Source: CAYOMP01 sp964405075 (GTDB lineage: Bacteria > Bacillota > Clostridia > Lachnospirales > Lachnospiraceae). Taken from it: DNA of 26,952 bases. Below, one piece after another: positions 23,764 to 26,952 of this stretch (position 1 is the first letter of the stretch; the number at the start of each line of letters is the position of its first letter). A model generated the notes under the pieces. That model saw nothing but the letters and a program-made list of their open reading frames with translations. It was not told the DNA's origin and did no database searches. A program made the position numbers and the translations under genes. Where the stretch lies: assembly GCA_964405075.1 (NCBI GenBank), contig CAYOMP010000024.1, positions 1 to 26,952 of the forward strand, given 5' to 3'.

Positions 23764-24785
23764 ACTGACCTCTTAAAATCTACTAACATTTTTCTGATTA
23801 CACTTAGGACATACACGCTTTTTATCATTTTCTTTTTTAAGAATACGTTTATAACCTTATAGTCTATTTGCTCAATACTGGCACTCTCTTGTGCTTTAAC
23901 AATATAATCATCTTCTGAATATTTTTTAATCAAATTTAGTTTCTCTTGTTTAGGCATTGTATTATCATATGGCAGACCTTCTATTTCATCTAAAAATTCT
24001 GTAATTAGTCTTGTATTGAAAACAGATAAGTCTGTAACTTCTGTACTTTCATCTGTCTTTTCTTCTTTATGCTTTAACCAGAAATAGTAATCCTTTGCAT
24101 TTTCACATACTCTAACGGCAATATCATATTTATCATTTCTTTTCTTGGCAGATAAATTATCAACTCCATTATCCTGAATGTAATTAATCAATGCCACATC
24201 CACAACAGATACCTTTTTTATGTTCTTCATATATTTCAAATTAAATTCTAAATCTTCACCCAAACTAATATCCGTCGGAAAGTTTTCCTTTATTAAATCT
24301 CTTTTATATAACTTATTCCATGGCATATTTAAAAAACCACATTTATATAACTCTTTATATGCTCCAATAAAATTCTCTATACAATACACTCCCTTATGTG
24401 GTACTTTAACATATTGTTTTCCCAGAAAAATATGATTAAATCCACATATAACCATATCAGAGTCATCTTTTTCCACATTTTCAAGCATTGTTTCACACAA
24501 ATGTTTATCAACATAATCATCACTATCAACAAACTGTATGTATTTGCCTCCTGCTTCTTGGATTCCCGTGTTTCTAGCCATAGATACACCTTGGTTTTCC
24601 TTAAGTATAACTTTTATTCTATTATCTTTTTTGGCATATCCTGCAGCTATATCATATGTATTGTCAATAGGACCATCAATCACTACTATAATCTCAATAT
24701 CAGAATATGTTTGACTTATCAGACTCTCTAAGCATCTTCCTATTGTTTTTTCACTTTTATATGCCGGCACAATTATACTAATCAT
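23760..24785 (-). CDS. GT2-family glycosyltransferase C with altered DDGS motif
   Basis: This 341-residue enzyme has the GT-A start 'IIVPAYKSEKTIGRC' (4-18), 'VSMARNTGI' (67-75) and DSDD (87-90). The nucleotide-binding VDDGSTD motif is changed to VIDGPID (35-41), losing the first aspartate. The variant is seen in some GT2 enzymes, so activity is likely but the donor may differ. Its start codon shares one base with the acyltransferase stop (TAATG), and its own stop overlaps enzyme B's start. This places all three transferases under coupled translation. Confidence 0.88.
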   Translation of the reverse strand: MISIIVPAYKSEKTIGRCLESLISQTYSDIEIIVVIDGPIDNTYDIAAGYAKKDNRIKVILKENQGVSMARNTGIQEAGGKYIQFVDSDDYVDKHLCETMLENVEKDDSDMVICGFNHIFLGKQYVKVPHKGVYCIENFIGAYKELYKCGFLNMPWNKLYKRDLIKENFPTDISLGEDLEFNLKYMKNIKKVSVVDVALINYIQDNGVDNLSAKKRNDKYDIAVRVCENAKDYYFWLKHKEEKTDESTEVTDLSVFNTRLITEFLDEIEGLPYDNTMPKQEKLNLIKKYSEDDYIVKAQESASIEQIDYKVINVFLKKKMIKSVYVLSVIRKMLVDFKRSV

Positions 24786-25318
24786 TATTTCACCTTTTTC
24801 ACAAGCATTTCTTTCTTTTCATATATTAATGAATTATCTGGAAATGTTCCTCTAACTGTTGTTCCTGCAGCAATAACGCAATTATCACCAATCGTAGTAC
24901 CCTTTAAAATACAACAGTTAGCCCCAATCCAAACATTATTTCCTATAGTAACCGGTGCAGTCACAAACTTTTCCAAACCATTCTTATAATCGTGGTCATG
25001 GTCAACAATTACTACATTATTAGCAATCTGGCACCCATCCCCTATAGATACCCGCTCCATGGAGGTAATACTAACATTAGCATTAAAAAAACATTTATTT
25101 CCTATTATCAATTGCCCTTTTTCAGCTCTTAAGACCAGATTATTCCTGCTTATTGTTTCTTTACCAATGGTCAACGTAGCCCCTCTGCCTACCTTAATCG
25201 TTGCGTTTTTTCCAAATGACTGTATTATATGTATTTTGGCTCTACTTCCCTTTATAATTTTTAAACCTATTATTTTAAATAAAGAACAAAAAACTCTGAA
25301 ATATACTTCAAAATCCAT
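24785..25318 (-). CDS. Hexapeptide-repeat acyltransferase (LbH, WbbJ/maltose acetyltransferase type)
   Basis: The 177-residue protein is a left-handed beta-helix transferase that probably O-acetylates a sugar of the polymer using acetyl-CoA. Repeats of the [LIV]-G-x4 type run from about residue 40 to 165, including 'VSIGDGCQIANNVVI', 'VTIGNNVWIGANCCILKG' and 'TTIGDNCVIAAGTTV'. 'VDHDHDY' (residues 109-115) holds the catalytic histidines. The N-terminus has one short hydrophobic helix. AAGGAG lies about seven bases before the ATG. Confidence 0.9.
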   Translation of the reverse strand: MDFEVYFRVFCSLFKIIGLKIIKGSRAKIHIIQSFGKNATIKVGRGATLTIGKETISRNNLVLRAEKGQLIIGNKCFFNANVSITSMERVSIGDGCQIANNVVIVDHDHDYKNGLEKFVTAPVTIGNNVWIGANCCILKGTTIGDNCVIAAGTTVRGTFPDNSLIYEKKEMLVKKVK

Positions 25319-25332
25319 AATCCGACTCCTTA

Positions 25333-26853
25333 TTATCGTTTTATCATATTTCTTAGTTTCGAAATTATTACTTCTCTTTCACTTCTTCTAAGAATAATGA
25401 AGAAATTCAAAATCAATGCAATCACGCCTGTTGGAATACCTACTGCAAATAGCATAGTCCAACTGTTAACATTAAATATTGCTGTTGATATTTTTCCTAG
25501 TAGTATTATAGCACCAATTGATACCAGACCAATACCTATATCACTGTAAAATCTGTTCCATTTTACACCAAGGGATTTCGCTGCATACATAGGTGTAAAG
25601 GTTAAGTTTCTAATTAAGCCTATCACTGTACTAACACCCGCTACTGCAAATATTCCCAAATCAGTAAACTTAAGTAGTAAAAATACGATAACTGTAGTTA
25701 CTGCACCTGATAATAGCATTACCATAGAATTAGCCTTAACCTTTTTAGTTATAATAAATACATGATAAAGTACCTGTATACTCATACTTACATACAGTGT
25801 TCCCACTGTAAGAATTGTTAACTGATATAACAATTTGGCATTTACCGTAGGCTGCCATAATCTATAGAATTCTTCTCCGTATGCTGTAAGAAATGCCAGT
25901 GGAATACTTAGCATAAATATCATAATACGATTGCAGCTTTTAATAATATCTATTAGCTCTTCCTTGTTGCCTTTTGCATAAGCAATAGTTATCTGAGGAT
26001 TAAATATACCTACAACACTTCCCATTAAATTAGTTACCGTTGATGGTAGTGTTTTAGCAATTGTCAATATACCAGCGGCTTCATCTGTAATAAAAATATT
26101 ACAAATTAATACATCTAATTGTTCTAATAATGCCTGACCTAATCTCGTAATAGAATTCCACATTCCAAGGGATACTAATTCCCATACTTTCTTAATGTCA
26201 AAATATTTTCTGTGTATTGTTACTTCTGGCAATAGTTTCTTAGTAAATTTTCTATAAGAAAATGCTAAGTAAATAGAGCATATCACAGACGCAAATCCCA
26301 CATACCATAAATATGGTTTGAAGAATACATATGCAACTACTAAAATCACACCTCGAATAACCTCAGACTCAATAGTTTTAATAGCAACTAAATCTAATCT
26401 ATCCTTAGCATATGTTGATACACTGAATATTGATGAAATAATTGTTATAAAGAAATTCAAGAATATGAATAAAAACAATACCTGAACATCTGTAAGTAAT
26501 GCCGGCGCAATATTAAGTATTCCATCAATATATAAAATTAGTAATACTGAAGGTACTAACAAAATAATACTTATAAATATATTTGAAAATAATACGGATG
26601 TAAAATATTTATTGGCATCTTCGTAATCTTCCTGATGAATGCTTATTGTAATAAATCTACTAGCCATTGTATTAAGTGCCGACACAAATATCTGAGCATA
26701 CGCAACAAAATCTGTTGCCATTTTCTGATAAGCCACTGCAGCACTTCCCACATTAGCAACAATATATGGTTGTAGCACAAAGTTAATCCCCATACTTACT
26801 ACAAAGGATATAAGCTGAGCCGACAAATTTATTATCATTCTTTTCTTGTTCAT
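25333..26853 (-). CDS. Wzx-type polysaccharide flippase (MATE/MOP superfamily)
   Basis: The 506-residue protein has 12-14 predicted membrane segments and should flip lipid-linked repeat units across the membrane. The start 'NLSAQLISFVVSMGINFVLQPYIVANVGSAAVAYQ' region and the mid-protein 'GMWNSITRLGQALLEQLDVLI' are typical of polysaccharide-export flippases. It is the first gene of the visible operon, with AGGAG six bases before the ATG. It precedes the acyltransferase and three GT2 genes, which make or decorate the unit it exports. A polymerase and an initiating phosphosugar transferase are not in the window. Confidence 0.9.
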   Translation of the reverse strand: MNKKRMIINLSAQLISFVVSMGINFVLQPYIVANVGSAAVAYQKMATDFVAYAQIFVSALNTMASRFITISIHQEDYEDANKYFTSVLFSNIFISIILLVPSVLLILYIDGILNIAPALLTDVQVLFLFIFLNFFITIISSIFSVSTYAKDRLDLVAIKTIESEVIRGVILVVAYVFFKPYLWYVGFASVICSIYLAFSYRKFTKKLLPEVTIHRKYFDIKKVWELVSLGMWNSITRLGQALLEQLDVLICNIFITDEAAGILTIAKTLPSTVTNLMGSVVGIFNPQITIAYAKGNKEELIDIIKSCNRIMIFMLSIPLAFLTAYGEEFYRLWQPTVNAKLLYQLTILTVGTLYVSMSIQVLYHVFIITKKVKANSMVMLLSGAVTTVIVFLLLKFTDLGIFAVAGVSTVIGLIRNLTFTPMYAAKSLGVKWNRFYSDIGIGLVSIGAIILLGKISTAIFNVNSWTMLFAVGIPTGVIALILNFFIILRRSEREVIISKLRNMIKR

Positions 26854-26864
26854 TTAATTCTCCT

Positions 26865-26918
26865 AAAAAATTATGAGAAACACGCTTTACGAGTTTCTCA
26901 AATTATCGCGGCGCTCGT
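26865..26918 (-). promoter_or_regulatory. Conserved leader hairpin element before the flippase; terminator or attenuator
   Basis: Read leftward, the bases give GAGCGCCGCGATAATT, an 8-base stem TGAGAAAC (26893-26900) and GTTTCTCA (26874-26881) around TCGTAAAGCGT, then TAATTTTTT and the flippase AGGAG site. The T-run makes this a good rho-independent terminator 11 bases from the start codon, so it either ends an upstream transcript or attenuates the flippase operon. It is homologous to the element at 12,971-13,020. Upstream, bases to the window end contain GAGGAGAAAATTATG and an immediate short frame (Met-Phe-Thr-stop), probably by chance. Confidence 0.6.
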
Positions 26919-26952
26919 CGAAAACCTATGTAAACATAATTTTCTCCTCGTT

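Noticed and set aside
26853..26952. A real three-codon leader peptide (Met-Phe-Thr) before the flippase
   Set aside because: A ribosome-site-like GAGGAG precedes it, but three codons next to a repeat at the window edge are not enough support.

Overview
The window is low-GC, densely coded DNA from a Gram-positive anaerobe. The best guess is a gut-type Lachnospiraceae (Clostridia). The supporting signs are AGGAGG-type ribosome sites, Gram-positive lipoproteins, YesM/YesN/YesL-type regulation, and two families of GC-rich palindromic intergenic repeats that I associate, from memory only, with this family. A 10-base N run inside cysK shows that this is a draft scaffold.

Left part (about 1-15,190): a catabolic locus for uronic-acid-containing oligosaccharides, plausibly of glycosaminoglycan type. 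A divergent control region (9,211-9,494) separates two transcription units. Leftward run a sugar-binding lipoprotein and two ABC permeases, then a GH88 unsaturated glucuronyl hydrolase, a PL12-like heparinase II/III-family lyase, a membrane-anchored protein of unknown function, a YesL/DUF624 membrane protein and a cytosolic protein with an F5/8C-like fold. Rightward run a YesM-type sensor kinase, a YesN-type AraC response regulator and a second, divergent heparinase II/III-family lyase. No enzyme carries a signal peptide and there is no transporter ATPase, sulfatase or secreted depolymerase. The model is import of oligosaccharides released by others, cleavage inside the cell by two lyases, and removal of the unsaturated uronate by GH88. 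The control region holds direct repeats exactly 20 bp apart (candidate YesN site) and a 15-bp palindrome over the -10 of the importer promoter.

Middle part (about 15,200-21,560), all leftward: a lipoprotein metallophosphatase with its own good promoter, then (in transcription order) cysK, a YkgJ-type cysteine-cluster protein, a TauE/SafE exporter, a DUF4422 glycosyltransferase-like protein and a tRNA-dihydrouridine synthase. The last four are packed with gaps of 13-15 bp. Upstream of cysK is a striking array of DnaA-box-like sequences, all in one orientation.

Right part (about 21,710-26,853), all leftward: a surface-polysaccharide operon with a Wzx-type flippase, a hexapeptide-repeat acyltransferase and three GT2 glycosyltransferases, with overlapping or closely spaced genes. 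It runs off the right edge, so any polymerase or initiating transferase is not visible.

Intergenic DNA is unusually structured. One repeat family occurs as two full and two fragmentary copies. A second, hairpin-type element with a conserved loop and a compensating stem change sits just before the ribosome sites of the second lyase and of the flippase.
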